Assembly: GCA_023512835.1 (NCBI GenBank)
Contig: CM042084.1
Coordinates: 57,218,793 to 57,282,792 of the forward strand
Length of the DNA stretch: 64,000 nt
Direction of reading: 5' to 3'
From: Taxillus chinensis
Lineage: Eukaryota > Streptophyta > Magnoliopsida > Santalales > Loranthaceae
The translations under genes and the position numbers were made by a program. Below the pieces are notes generated by a model, which saw only the letters and a list, made by a program, of their open reading frames with translations, did not search any database and had not been told where the DNA came from. Positions 12,088 to 24,066 of the stretch are shown here, one piece after another; the stretch's first letter is position 1, and each line of letters begins with the position of its first letter.

Positions 12088-14824
12088 TTAAGGTATATAA
12101 GGCTTACTATACTTGAAGATTATTGTTGCTGCATTCTCTCTAAGCTCCATTGTCTGCTCCATTGTATAATTGCGGATGTTGTTCCAGCTTTTATACACCT
12201 TTATAAGTGATTTGATGAAGAAGCAGACAAAGGCTCTGCAGCTATCTCTATCCGGCTGTTGTGGCACTTTTTTCTTATTCCGGACCGACGCCTTCAGCTT
12301 TTCATTTGGAGCCAGGGGAGTCAGGCCCATTTCTTCATAGAGTCTGGATTGCTTCACTGCTTCAGTCAGTCGAAGACGCAGAGGTTCTCATTGATTCTTT
12401 CTTATGTTGTTATCCACAACCTGATAAGAATCAATCAGGATCAACTGCTTCGAGTGAATCATGAAAGTAACCAGCATGAAATGTGGCGACAAAATCCGAT
12501 ACGGAATAAGGACAGTTGAAAGATTCTTCCAAGGTTTGCTGTCCTCAGCAGTTCCGTCAATGAAGGTCCGGATGAAGGCTACTTTAGGAAGATATCCTTC
12601 AGACCAACAAGGCACAAGATCAAATATATGTCTGTCCTTGTAGAGAGACGAAAACAGCCTCATCTCCATCTTAACTGCTCGAGAGAAGTTCTCTATGTCT
12701 TCTATGGTGAATAAGCCCTTCTCGGAACAGAGAGTCTTAATGTCTTTAGGAGAGAAGGGGTATAGGTTAGAAAGACATCTTCTCTCAGCATTGGATGTAG
12801 CATACTTAGAAATTTCAAGAAAAACACTTTCATCCGCATCAAGTGGATCACGATCCGCATATGATGGGAGGAAGGTGTCAACCGCTGATGGAGAGGTGGA
12901 AGGAGGAGCTGCACTAGAGGAGCTAGGCTGAGAGAAACGGCTGCATTTAGGAATGGTAACTCCTGGAAGTGGATGCAGTGAAGATGTAGGACGCTTCTCA
13001 GCACGAGCGGAGGAAGGTGTAGGAGGATCAGATGACACGTTCTCCTCCATTTTGGCAGATCGCCGAGGAGCGAGTAGGGGGACAAGCCATCGTGTGCGCT
13101 AAGTCCGCGAAAGAATTCGACAGTCAATGAATGGACGAGGCCACGAGATCCATCTTCTGCTCGATGGAAGTGGAAGAGTCGGTCAAGGCAGAGAAGAGTT
13201 GGGCGCCGAGAGCATCAACCTTGGCGGCGATGGCAGAGATTTGGGCGCTCTGGGCTTAGGCGTGGCGGTCCAGCTGAGCGAAGAGCATAGCGTCGGAGTG
13301 GACCGTGCCAAACGAGGCACTTCCAAGTGCCAACTCCGGGGCTTTCGAGGACTCCCCCGCAAGAATAGGTGCAGGTGTGCGCTGGGCAGAGGAGTTAGCA
13401 GGAGAGGAGGGTGCGTCAGCAGCAGCAACAACAACAAAAGTGGCATCTGGAGCACCAGAGGCATCCAAAGTAGCAGATCCACTTTGACCAAAGAGGTCAA
13501 CTACGGGGATAGCTGCGGCAGGAGAGGCAGGTCGGGCCTCAGCAGGAGAAGGAACTCGTGTGTCATGGGCCAGGTCGGAGGTAACAGCAAAGGGAACGTC
13601 CGGAATGTGGGCTGGCATAAGGAAGCCGTGGTCCAGGTTCCAGATGATCATATCCTTTGATGGTTGGGTGTGTTTGGCATAAAACACCCGGATGTCATTG
13701 TCAGGGATGGTGCCAGTGCAGGCTAGGCTAAAACGGAACCATAGGTCCGTTAAGGTGTCGGTGGAGAGATGGTTAAGGTGGTCACGAGATTGAGGAAGTG
13801 GAGGCAAGAGAGATTCCGGAGGAGAAGGAGGGACATCTGCCATTGTCGTAGCAATTGCAACATCAACAGCAGCAGCAACAGCGGGTGAATCGGGCGCAGA
13901 GACATCAGCGGGAGAAGGCGCTGGAGAATCGGCCGGATGAGGACTTGGCTGAGAGGGTCCCGCAACTTCGGATGGTTCGGGATGAACACTGTGCTGGGAG
14001 GCTCGAGAGATGGAGGGAGCAGTGACAGACCGAATTCGGGAGGACCGGTGAGCAAAGCTGACTTTGGGGGCATGGCTGCCGGCTGGGTCACCAATCAAAC
14101 TGCCCTATTGCTCCGAGGCGGGAAGGAGGCGGAGAGCAGCAGAAGGTCGGCGTGCCGTCATGGTCCCATCAGGTGTAAGATGGCGAAGATAGTAAGCCTG
14201 GGGGAAAGGGATAGTGCCACGTCCGTTGAAATGGGACAGACGCAGATACCTAAAGACAATGCTGAGAATCCGCCCAAAAGATTGGTTCTTTGGACCATTC
14301 TTCAGCAATCAGAACAAGAAGGTTCCCCAGTCCATCGGGAGACCCTCAAAGACTCTGTACATGGCCAGGAGGAGGTCATACGGAATGGAGTCCAGAGTGG
14401 ATGTGCGAGCCAGTAGAAATCGGCTCAGAATGGTTGCCATACACCGGTAGCGACCTTGGAAGGACTTTACCTTGTATTCCTTCCCCTTATAAATGCAGCC
14501 TATGGAAGCGGCCGTCGATTCTGGGTCTAGGCGCTGAGGTTCACCGGGGGGTAGGTTGAGAGCGGCACGGAGGACGATGGGGGTGATGATGATGGATTCA
14601 CCCCGAACGTGGGAAAGGATGAAATCAGTGGTGCAGCGGATGCGCTGGTAGTACTCAGTAATATCGTCGATAAGAAGATCGACGGGATTGGAGACCAGGT
14701 TTAGAATGTGGGAGGCTTCCAGGAGGGGGTGTAGGTCCAAAAACCAAGCCGGAGGATCGAAAATTGCAGGCCAATCGACCAGATGGCCAGGATTAACGCC
14801 AAAAAGAGAGGTCTTGGGTGCCAT
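12088..14824 (-). pseudogene. element B third ORF: plant-transposon domain, Pro/Ser/Ala linker, C48-like protease
   Basis: It starts ATGGCACCC at 14824. The N-terminal domain (about 240 residues, 14824-14105) contains PVDLLIDDITEYYQRIRC, KGKEYKVKSFQGRYRC and LPMDWGTFLF, and is alignable along its length to element A's ORF. It resembles the putative plant transposon protein domain of the PF20167 type and may match Sirevirus env-like ORFs. A long Pro/Ala/Ser linker follows, then a conserved block (RRCLSNLYPFSPKDI), then the protease-like domain with His in SPHF, Asp in ILIDSYQ, QQPD and Cys in DSCRAF (codon 12238-12240). The Gly that normally follows the Cys is Arg here. Several frameshifts (near 14300, 14100, 13130 and 12390) break the frame. 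Confidence 0.75.
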
Positions 14825-14931
14825 TTCGATTGAGAGTTAGAGGGACAAGGAAGGTAGGTCTTGGAGATTGGAAGAGCGACGAGGATTTAGGGATTTGGAA
14901 ATGTAAACTCGCGCTGGGTGTGAAAATCCAG

Positions 14932-14939
14932 TATATATA
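14932..14939 (-). promoter_or_regulatory. putative internal TATA box for B third ORF
   Basis: On the minus strand it reads TATATATA, within GGTCTTATATATACTGG, 108-115 bp upstream of the ORF start. Element A has the nearly identical string at the matching position and element C has TATAAA. The leader between it and the ATG is pyrimidine-rich. Confidence 0.55.
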
Positions 14940-16520
14940 AGACCGAGTCCGTGGTTGTCAGCGGATCTTGGGATTAAGCGAGATAAATAATGATCCACCT
15001 GACAAGCTTATGTCATTTATCTTGATACTTGAGCACCTCCGAATGTAAAAGTGACGTGGAGGCCGCAAAATCAAGTATTTATGACAGTTGTATGCCTTCT
15101 TCCGGAACATTGCTTGTCTCGAGACTTGCATTTTAAATAGACCATCATTATTCCTCCTCAAAAACACACGATATTAAGTAAGACGTGGTTTATCGCGAGT
15201 TGAGTGTTCCAAGAGTCTGGAGGAATTGAACCAACAATCATTCGGATGAAAAATAATCCGTAGAAGAATATCTGGATGATCAACAAAGTGTGTCCATAGA
15301 AACAGAGTGTGGTAAGAGAGAAAATGATTCCTTTGTTGTCTTGAAGTCGAAGAAAAATGAAATACCACAATACTTCAAATCCGAGACTTCAAACAAGAAA
15401 TGTCGGAGAAAATGCAAAGTGAATCGGAACCTGTAGCTGCAAAACGAGAAACTAAAAGGAACATAGAGCTTTTACAGGTTGGGATTAGTATGGATGTAAA
15501 CAGATATGGAAAATTATCATAATCCGAACTAATGAAAAAGCAGAACTCATGCATTGAAAATGAATGCTAGATATATACATACGAAAGAATGATCAAGAGT
15601 ACTAAAAATAAGCATATGTCAGATTAGAAACACATAAGTTCACATTGGTCAACATAGTGAAACCGTCATGCTGAACATCGTAGCCAAGATAAATGAACTA
15701 TATATGAGTTACTCTAATTAAGATTCATGAGTGAGAATGGAAGAAAGAACACATGCCAGATGCAATCAATTGATTATCTGATTAAGATAACAGTTGAAGA
15801 AATAAAAACATCCAAACATGCCATAAATCTGATTCAACAATGCATGTCCAGTCAGATCCGAAAGTGAGAAGTTAGAGGGAAGAACATCTGAGACATATTG
15901 GGGGGGTATTATTGAAATAATAGTTAGAGTTATTGCTCTCCCGTAGATCGTGCGATCCTCTCAGTGATAAACTCCCCCCTCAGATAGATAGCCAGGAAAG
16001 AGGTCACGAGACATATAAGGGAGGTATTACTTGGGTAATAGATAAAGCATTTTCTCCCCCTTAGATCTTGCAATCCTCTCGATAGACATTTCCAGCTAAA
16101 TTATTTAGATCATGAGAATTTTGTTGTTTATCCTTCAAGAAACTCCACTTCTAAAGTTAATCAGACTGCAGCGGTAATTTCATCCACCAGCATTCCAAGC
16201 TAACCCATTTCATTTCTTCAACCAGACATGTTAATAGTGTAATCAATATAAAATAGCATTGGACATGTGGTGCTAAATGAAAATTTGAATCGTAAAATCT
16301 TAAGAAGATTGTACTCATATAATGTTAATTATGTCATCTTAAGTGACTCCAGTCGGGAAACATAAGAATCCTCCCATATGAATATATGAGAAAATTATCA
16401 GAAACATGATGCAAATCAGTAGTAAGCATGATCAGCACGAAGTACAGTAAGTGTCTAACGCTCACTAAGAATCACGATGCATGTCCTGAAAAAAATACTG
16501 TTGGATAAATAAATAAGGAC
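14940..16520 (-). other. pol to third-ORF spacer of element B
   Basis: Non-coding, about 1.6 kb. It holds the duplicated polypurine/hairpin unit listed separately. The matching spacer in A (29743-31287) aligns in order and content. Confidence 0.7.
15890..16081 (-). repeat. duplicated polypurine-hairpin unit, element B
   Basis: Two ~110-bp units in tandem. Read on the minus strand, each has gagaggat(t/c)gca, a purine run, then a short hairpin and a pyrimidine run. One unit contains GGGGGAGA (16053-16060), identical to the 3' PPT octamer, and TATTAC-ccaa-GTAATA; the other has TATTA-tttcaa-TAATA. The arrangement is conserved in element A with base changes on both sides of the stems. Confidence 0.65.
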
Positions 16521-17972
16521 CTATGCAGTAAGATCAAGCATACCTAATTTTAAGAGAAGTTCAGAAAATCTTGCATCAGGTAGGGGCTTGGTAAGTATGT
16601 CTGCGAGTTGATCATCAATGTGCTTTGTTTTCGGGTGCATAATAGGGTTGTTGCTGATAGCAATTGCACTGGTGTTATCGCAGTATAATGGAACAGATGT
16701 CATGTTGAAACCGTAGTCAGTAAGTTGACTTTGCATCCAGAGAAGCTGTGCATAGCAACTCCCAGCAGCTATATATTCCGCCTCAGCAATAGAGGTTGAT
16801 ACAGAATTCTGCTTCTTACTGAACCATGAGATGAGTCCGCTTTCAAGGAACTGACAAGTACCACTAGTGCTCTTCCTGTCGATGCGGCATCCGGCAAAAT
16901 CAGCATCTGAATATCTGGATAAAGAGAAGTTGGACTCCTTTGGATACCAGAGTCCCAAATTCACTATCCCTTTGAGATACCGCAATATCCGTTTTACATG
17001 AAGCATGTGTGACTCTTTGGGATCTGCCTGATATCTTGCACAAATGCAAGTTACAAACATTATGTCCGAACGACTTGCTGTAAGGTACAACAATGATCTA
17101 ATCATACCTCTGTATTTAGTCACATTTACTGATTTTCCATCAGTATCAGGATCTAACTTTGCACTGACTGGCATGGGAGTCTTCACGGAAGATGTGTTTT
17201 GCATACCAAACTTCTTGATTAAGTCCTGTGTATACTTGGCTTGGTTGATGAAGATTCCATCCTTCATTTGTTTAACTTCTATTCCAAGGAAGAACGTTAA
17301 TTCTCCCATCATACTCATTTCAAATTTGTCAGTCATCAACTTCGTAAACTTTGCACAAAGCTTCGGATTTGATAATCCGAAAATGATATCATCCACGTAG
17401 ATTTGTACGATCAGAGAATGATCTTTCTCTTTCCGTAGAAATAGTATGGTGTCTATCTTCCCTTTTCTGAAATTATGTTCGAGCAAGAATTCTGATAGTG
17501 TGTCATACCAGGCTCTTGGAGCTTGCTTCAATCCATACAAGGCTTTCTGAAGTTTATATACCATATGTTCAGCCTTGTGTTCAATGAAGCCCGGAGGTTG
17601 TTCAACATAAACCTCCTCTTGAAGATCTCCATTAAGAAAGGCGCTCTTGACGTCCATTTGATAAACTGTGAAGTTTTCATATGAAGCATACGCCAGGAAC
17701 ATTCAGATCGCCTCAAGTCTAGCTATTGGAGCAAAGGTTTCGTCATAATCAATGCCTTCTTCTTGATGATATCCTTTGGCTACCAGTCGTGCTTTGTTCC
17801 GAATTACTATTCTATTAGTATCTAATTTGTTTCGGAACACCCATTTAACTCCAATGACTTGTTGTGACCTCGACCTTGGTACTAAAGTCCACACTTCGTT
17901 CCTCTTGAACCGATTAAGCTCTTCTTGCATAGCATCTATCCAGTTTGAATCCTGAAGGGCTTCATCCACCAC
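16521..17972 (-). pseudogene. element B reverse transcriptase and RNase H
   Basis: Typical Copia [11 protein letters not shown] and [14 protein letters not shown], then a break near 17702, [33 protein letters not shown] and the catalytic YVDD (17388-17399). RNase H follows with SDADFAGC and an intact SIAEAEYIAAGSC. It ends near 16521 with the LADILTKPL block. The frame is open for nearly the whole of 16521-17702, making this the best-preserved part of B. A lost frame at 17702 separates the RT N-terminus. Confidence 0.9.
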
Positions 17973-19836
17973 CTTTGGCTCTATCTATGATAGAAAACAC
18001 GAGTAGAGGCACAGATTGGAAGTGGCTGCCCTTGTTCTTACTCTAACAGTAGGATCACCAATCACTAGATCTAATGGGTGGTTCCGAGTCCACCTCTAGT
18101 TCTGTGTAAGTGGTGGTGAGTAGTTAATGATTTGGAGCTCTACTAGATCGGGTGGATCTTGTATATCAGCTGGTTGAGCTTTTTCCGGGCCTGTTGAATC
18201 CGCATGATGAACAGTTCTGGAAGAACTTGGAGGTTCTTCAGCACGATGACTTTCAGTATTAACTGGTCTGGACGGACTTAAAGGTTCTCCGGTGTTATGA
18301 ATATCCATAACAATTTATCCGGAGTTAAGTGGAAGTCCTGAGTTCGAGTCTTCTGAAGCATCATCAGTAGCATTTCTTCTTGCTTCACTGGTACTAGGTG
18401 ATTCATCACGAGTTGCAGTAGGAACATGTCTGAACTGAGAATAGTCAATTGAGTCCGTGTGATCTTGTACAATTGGATTTGAAGATCCTACACTTGACCA
18501 GTCAATGTTAGATTCATCAAAATCAACATGGATAGATTCTTTAACTGTTAGACATTTTCTGTTGAAAATACGATAAGCCTTGTTGTGTAAAGAATATCCG
18601 ACAAAGATCCATCATCGGATTTTGGCTCAAATTTACTCTGGGCCTCTTTGCCATTGTTTAACATGTAACAAGCACACCCAAAAGCTTTGAAATAAGAGAT
18701 TGATGGCTTTCTACCTCTCCACATCTTATAGGGTGTTTTCATGGTAACCTTATTAATAAAAGTTCTGTTCTGAACATAGCATGTAATGGACATAGCTTCA
18801 GCCCATAGACTAAGAGGAAGCTTTGCCCTGCTAACATTGATCTACCAGCTTCGACTGACGTGCGATTCTTACGCTCAGCAACTCCATTTTATTGTGGAGT
18901 TCTGGGCGCAGAAAAGTCGTGCTGAATGCCTTGTTCAAAACAATAGGATCTCATATCTAAAAAGTCAAATTTCGTACCATGATCACTCTTGATGCATTTA
19001 ATGCTCGGTCCTTGTGAATTGCTTATCCAATTGAAGAGATCTACTAGATGTTCAAAGGTTTGATCCTTTGTTTTCAGGAACATCACCCATGTATACCTGG
19101 TGAAGTCATCGATAACCACAAGGGTATATCACGCACCGGCAAGAGAAGCAATAGAAATGGGACCACAAAGGTCCATGTGAAGAAGTTGTAGCGGAGCAGT
19201 TATTGAATTAACTGATTTGCTCTTAAAGTTGTGCTTGGTCTACTTGCCAAGTTGGCATTTTCGACAAAGAGAGTCTCTGGAGTGTTTATGTTTGGGCAGA
19301 CCATTTACTAAGTCAAGCGACGCTAATTTAGACAAAGTTTTAAAATTTAAATGTGCGCAACGCTTGTATCATAGCCAACTTTCTTCATCTGATGCTTTAG
19401 TGAGGAAGCATACAGGGTTAGAAGAATTATTTCTTAGGACCACTGAGTATATGTCCCCATCTCTTAATCTGGATAACTTAACATCTCCGGATAAGTTTTC
19501 CCTAACTGTGCAGGTGTTGGACATAAAGGAAATAGTAAATCCTTTGTCATATAAATTACTGACACTCAGCAGATTATGCTTCAAACCTTCGACTAGTGCA
19601 ACTTTAGTGATTGATACACAGCCGTTGGTTAAAGTGTCATACCCCACAGTCTTACCTTTGCCGTTGTTCCCATATGATATGGATGAGCCTCGTTTGTCAG
19701 TAACTTCAATGAGCAGAGACTGATCACCCGTCATATGTCCGGAGCATCCACTATCAAGGATCCACTTGATTTGATTGATCTTTAACTTCAAATGATCCGA
19801 TAATGCATTCTAGAGATGCTCATGTAAGACAACAGC
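17973..19836 (-). pseudogene. element B protease and integrase
   Basis: It begins on the minus strand right after the UAA at 19839-19837. The aspartic protease has DSGCSGHMTGDQSLL (about 19757 downward). The integrase core shows VIDDFTRYTWVMFLKTKDQ (19119 downward), IKCIKSDHGTKFD and HDFSAPRTPQ, and its C-terminal part has MKTPYKMWRGRKPSISYF. Frames are lost near 19360, 18890 and 18550, and the region before RT (18000-18480) carries several stops. It would cut the polyprotein and insert cDNA. This copy is inactive. Confidence 0.85.
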
Positions 19837-22134
19837 TTACACTTTTGGTGCTCAAACTTGTTTCGGGCGGTTAGGAGAAACAACAGCAGTGTCAACAGTT
19901 CCGGATTTAACTTTGTTAGGAACTTTAGATTTCCAAGTTGACTTTACTTTGTTAGTGTCAGTTGCTTCTTTTATTTGGGTTTTCTTGGGAGAGACACTCC
20001 TTTGAGATTTAGATTTTGATTTGCTCGAAGAACCCTTTTTGATGAACTGATCTTTATTAATACGAACTTGATTACAAAGCCAGTTATCAGATAAACTCCA
20101 ACATTCATAGTGATAATGACTTATTTCTCTACATATGGAACAGATACTATGATACGGAGCACAAACAGGGGATACAGGTTTCTTAGGTTTTACAAGTTTT
20201 CTACTCTGTTCCTTATAGCCTAATCCTTTGCGATTGGGTGACACGCTCTTGGCTCTAGATGCGTCAACCTTAACCTTTCCTTTCTTACTGGGTACTACAA
20301 TTTTGGCTTTAACTGCAGCAGCCTTCCCTTCATCATTAGGTACGGGTGCTACTACTTCGGGAACAACAGTAACAGCCTCGCTTCTACAATCATAGACTAT
20401 GGTGCTACCTGAAATGAAACCATCCAACGGTTTAGATGTACTAACAAGATATAGGTTGGTTAGTTTCGGAATGTAATTCGGAGGACACTTAGTAGCTTGT
20501 ATGGAGGTTGATGGTTTGGAGCCAAGGCCAGGTTTAACTCGGATGTCATCCAGATCAGTCCTAAATGTAGAGGCTATTTCCCCAGATTTTAGTCACTTAC
20601 GATTTATTTTCTTTTACTTTTCAAGTTCATTCTCGAGTCTTTTTAAAATTACTTTTAGGCCAGTTAGGTTGGTATTTAGCAAATGATTTTCTGCTCTTAA
20701 TTCATGATACCAAGCTTCTTTACCCCTGAAGTCAGCTATGTCTTTTTCAAGTCTAGCAACAGTAAATTCAAGACATTTATTCTGACTTTCCATATCTTTG
20801 TACATTTGAGTAATTATTAGTCTCTCATTCTTTTCATAATCACGTTCAGCAGTAAGAGATTCTAATTTACTCATGAGCTCAAAGATAGAAGGTACCTTAG
20901 TATTTACCATGAGACAGACGTTCGGCTTTGGGGTTGGCTTATCATCAGAGGATTCCTCCTCTTCTTTCGAGCCACTGACGTACTTTGTGACGAATGCTTT
21001 TGTCTTGTTCTTGCTGTTATCTGAGGTGGAGCGTCGGGGAGCAACCTTGTCACTCTTCTCGGCCATCTTAGATTTGGATTTATAATCCTTGGCCCAGTGA
21101 CCGGGTTTCCCACAGTTGTAGCATTCTTGGAAACTAGACTCTGATTGCTCCTTCCTTCTGGATGATGAGGAGCCTCTTCTGAATCCTTTTCTACTTTTTC
21201 GTAGGAATCACTCGAAAGATTTGACCAGAAGAGCTATTTCTTCTTTAGCATCCGAGTCAGAGTTCTCTGACTCTTCCATATCATCATTCCGTTATATGCT
21301 GAAACATTCCGTAGCTTTGAAAGCTACCCCCTTTTCTTTCTGAGCTATTTTCTCATCCTGGTCAAAATATTTGAACCTGATCTCATGAGTCCGTAGCTCT
21401 CCGTATAGTTCTTCAAGGGGAACATACTGCCAGTTCTTGTCGGCTTACGTCTAGAGCTGCTTGGAGTAGTAGCGATCTAGCAAGGAGCGAAAAAACTTGT
21501 CATTGATTTGGGATTGAAAGTAGTGCTCATTGACAATTTTTAGCTCAAGGATGAGCTTGCCGAATCTCCGATAGATGCTTTCGAGGGATTCACCAGGTTT
21601 GTGATTAAAGCTCTCGAAGTTCTACCTGAGAGCACAAATGATGTTCTGCATTTGGGACTAACTTCCCTCATAGAGAATTGTCAGCTTATCCCATACAGCT
21701 TTTGCTATTGTGCAGCCCTGGACGTCCGTGAAAGCTTCGGAGTCCAAAAACGATGTGACATATGCCAGAGCCTTTTCGCTAGCACACTGCCAGGCTCTTT
21801 CATCATGGGTAAGTTCAGCATCAGTCTTTGGCCTTCTAACTCCATATTCTCCGATAGTCATCGGAATCGATATCTCCTGATGAAGACACGACCACATGAG
21901 ATGATCATGGCATACCATGAACATTCTCATGCGAGCTTTCCACTAGGAGAAAAGCTTAGGTGTGAATTTTGGTGGTTTGGTCAGAGTGAAACCAGAACTC
22001 CGTGGTTGTGGAGCAGCGACAATAGCAGGTTGAGGTGGATCGACATTTTCACTGCTGCTTCGATTGGGGAGGGGCTCTTGTGCTCCTTTGGAGTTAAGGC
22101 GAGTATTTAATAGCATGCTGCTTTCTTCGGCTAT
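19837..22134 (-). pseudogene. element B gag (capsid/nucleocapsid)
   Basis: It aligns with A's gag over its length. The start codon position reads ATA (minus, 22134-22132), so the initiator is lost. The capsid part is at 21930-21300, with a zinc-knuckle remnant around 21120-21090 (CYNCGKPGHWAKD-like with changes). A coiled-coil-like acidic/basic helix (MAEKSDK at 21066 down to 20614) and a Lys/Ser-rich tail (20427-19852) follow. Frames break at several points. The stop at the gag/PR border (19839-19837) sits at the same place as in element A. Confidence 0.8.
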
Positions 22135-22179
22135 TGTTGAGAGAGAAAGAGTGGATCTCTACTTTGAGCAGCTAGAACT

Positions 22180-22194
22180 TGCCCTGATACCACT
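22180..22194 (-). other. primer binding site of element B
   Basis: On the minus strand it reads TGGTATCAGGGC, one base from the TGGTATCAGAGC complement of initiator tRNA-Met used by most plant Copia elements. It lies two bases from the LTR end at 22195. Confidence 0.85.
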
Positions 22195-22596
22195 TGTTGG
22201 TCCTTGGGAGCCTAGAGGAGGGTGAATAAGCTCTTATCGAAAACTTTTTTCTTACTCTTTGGCACTGCACTTATCTGGTTGAGATATAGAATCAATGTGG
22301 AAGATAACTAGATAGTAGAAGTATTTTATTTTATTATCAAATGATAAGTACAACAAAATAGAAGCAGATTATAGCTTGTAAAGCCTTTAGATCTACTGCA
22401 AGACTCTCTTACATTTTGTTTACAAAATGACTCATATACTAGCCTCTATGATCTCAATGAGCTCTAGTACATACACACTTATTTCAAACTCATGAATGAT
22501 CAACACATTCAACACCCTCAGAATGTAAAAGTGTTACAATATTTATAGAAACATCCTTGAGAGACAATCTTGGAACTTCTTCTTCCGGACTATGTG
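22195..22596 (-). repeat. 5' LTR of element B, segment 1
   Basis: It matches 10512-10913 of the other LTR, including the TATA region near 22540. It is interrupted at 22596 by element A; the last five bases atgtg are the target duplication. Confidence 0.92.
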
Positions 22597-24005
22597 TGTT
22601 GGATCAAGCCCAGAATTTGGATCATGCTGATAAAGCCCTATGTAATTTGATCTGAGATCTTTTGTGTTTCTTTGATCATTGTAGAAGATATGTTATTAAT
22701 TCGGAGATACACTCGTGAGAGCAAAGCTAAGGACAGGATACATAATCCTGATCTGGACAAGAGTGAGTGTCGTCAAACACTTGGTAAATAACCAAGTCAC
22801 CAATACATACAGAATAAGGAACATTCATGCGGACTAAGAACTTAAAAGCTACGGATTACAGAATCCGCTCTTAATATCTAAAACGGACTAAGTCAAACTG
22901 ATGCGGAGTAAGAATCTTGGTCTACAAGGTCGCACGAAGTAAAAGAGTCGACACGGAGCTAAAAAGTTAAGTCTTCCACTCAAGTGAACTAAAGTAAAGA
23001 AGACACGGAGTAAGGCATCCGAGTCATTCATACATACGGAGTAAGGAAATGCGATGCGGAATAAGGACCCGAGTCTTTATTCGCACGGAGTAAGGAAACC
23101 AGATGCGGAGTAAGGAATCCGGACCACTCACTCATGTGGAGTAAGGATGTGCTAGTACGGAGTAAGCCATCCGATCCATTAGACTCGCACGGAGTAAAGA
23201 ACTTACATACGGAGTAAGGAACTTACATGCGGAGTAAGGAAGCGCTGATACGGAATAAGCACTCCGACCTTCTCATTCACACAGAGTAAGGAAGCGCTGA
23301 CACGGACTAAGGATTCCAGTACCAAATAGATACGGAGTAAGCAACCACTGACACGGAGTAAGGTTCCGAGCTTCATTAGCAACGGAGTAAGGAAAATTAT
23401 ACCAGACCAAGAAGATGCTACTTCAACTTACCGTATTTAAAGTTATCAGCTCGTGGTGTCCCGATGTAAGACAAACTCGTTGAGAACCTGAAGAATCTTA
23501 CACGTGGATCACCCGGATATGTGGACACAACTTTAATTATACTTGGGAACTTACAAAGGCACTTATACTCTTCAAACCCAAGATCTTGAGCTCCACAAAC
23601 CACAGCAGTCAAGGCAAAGAGATTACCGAGGAATAGTTAGTGCTGAATGCATTCCGGAACTACAAGTTCCAAGGTTGTCTCTTAGGAATGTTTGTATAAA
23701 TATTCATACTTGTACATTAAATTGAGTGTGCGAGCGAGCCTGAATCAAACCTGTGTATGCACAAGAGTTCAAAGACATAATAAAGGCTAGTGTGTGAATC
23801 CTTTTGTAAACAGAGTGTAAGAGAGTCTTACTTCTATTTTGTTGTATTTATCTTTTGATAATAAAACAAAATACTTCCACTATCTGGTTATCTTCTGCAG
23901 TGATTCTATCACTTAACTAGATAAGTGTGTATGTCATAAGAGAATAGAAAGAGTTTCGATAAGAGCCTATTCACCCCCCCCCCTCTAGGCTCCAAGGGAC
24001 CATCA
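22597..24005 (+). repeat. 5' LTR of element A
   Basis: 1409 bp. A TATA box (tataaatatt, near 23695) would start the genomic RNA about 30 bp downstream. The CGGAGTAAGG array (22885-23385) lies upstream of it. A C-rich run (cccccccccc) near 23975-23983 differs in length from the 3' LTR. Confidence 0.95.
22885..23385 (+). repeat. array of degenerate CGGAGTAAGG units in LTR A
   Basis: About twenty copies counted by eye, consensus RYRCGGAGTAAGR, with variants cggaataag and cggactaag, separated by 15-40 bp of unrelated sequence. The same array is in the 3' LTR (34560-35065) and in both B LTRs. The position upstream of the TATA box fits an enhancer of repeated binding sites. Confidence 0.85.
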
Positions 24006-24007
24006 AG

Positions 24008-24019
24008 TGGTATCAGAGC
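24008..24019 (+). other. primer binding site of element A
   Basis: tggtatcagagc, complementary to the 3' end of initiator tRNA-Met, two bases after the LTR. Minus-strand DNA synthesis would start here. Confidence 0.95.
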
Positions 24020-24066
24020 AAGTTCTATTTGTTCTAAGTAGAGATCCCACTCTTTCACTCTCAGCA

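Noticed and set aside
22885..23385. Regularly recurring 10-12 bp units that look CRISPR-like at first glance
   Set aside because: Units are too short and degenerate, spacing is irregular, they lie in eukaryotic LTRs and recur identically in both LTRs of an element.
24008..24019. tRNA-like sequences beside the LTRs
   Set aside because: They are primer binding sites complementary to initiator tRNA-Met, not tRNA genes; no cloverleaf can be formed.
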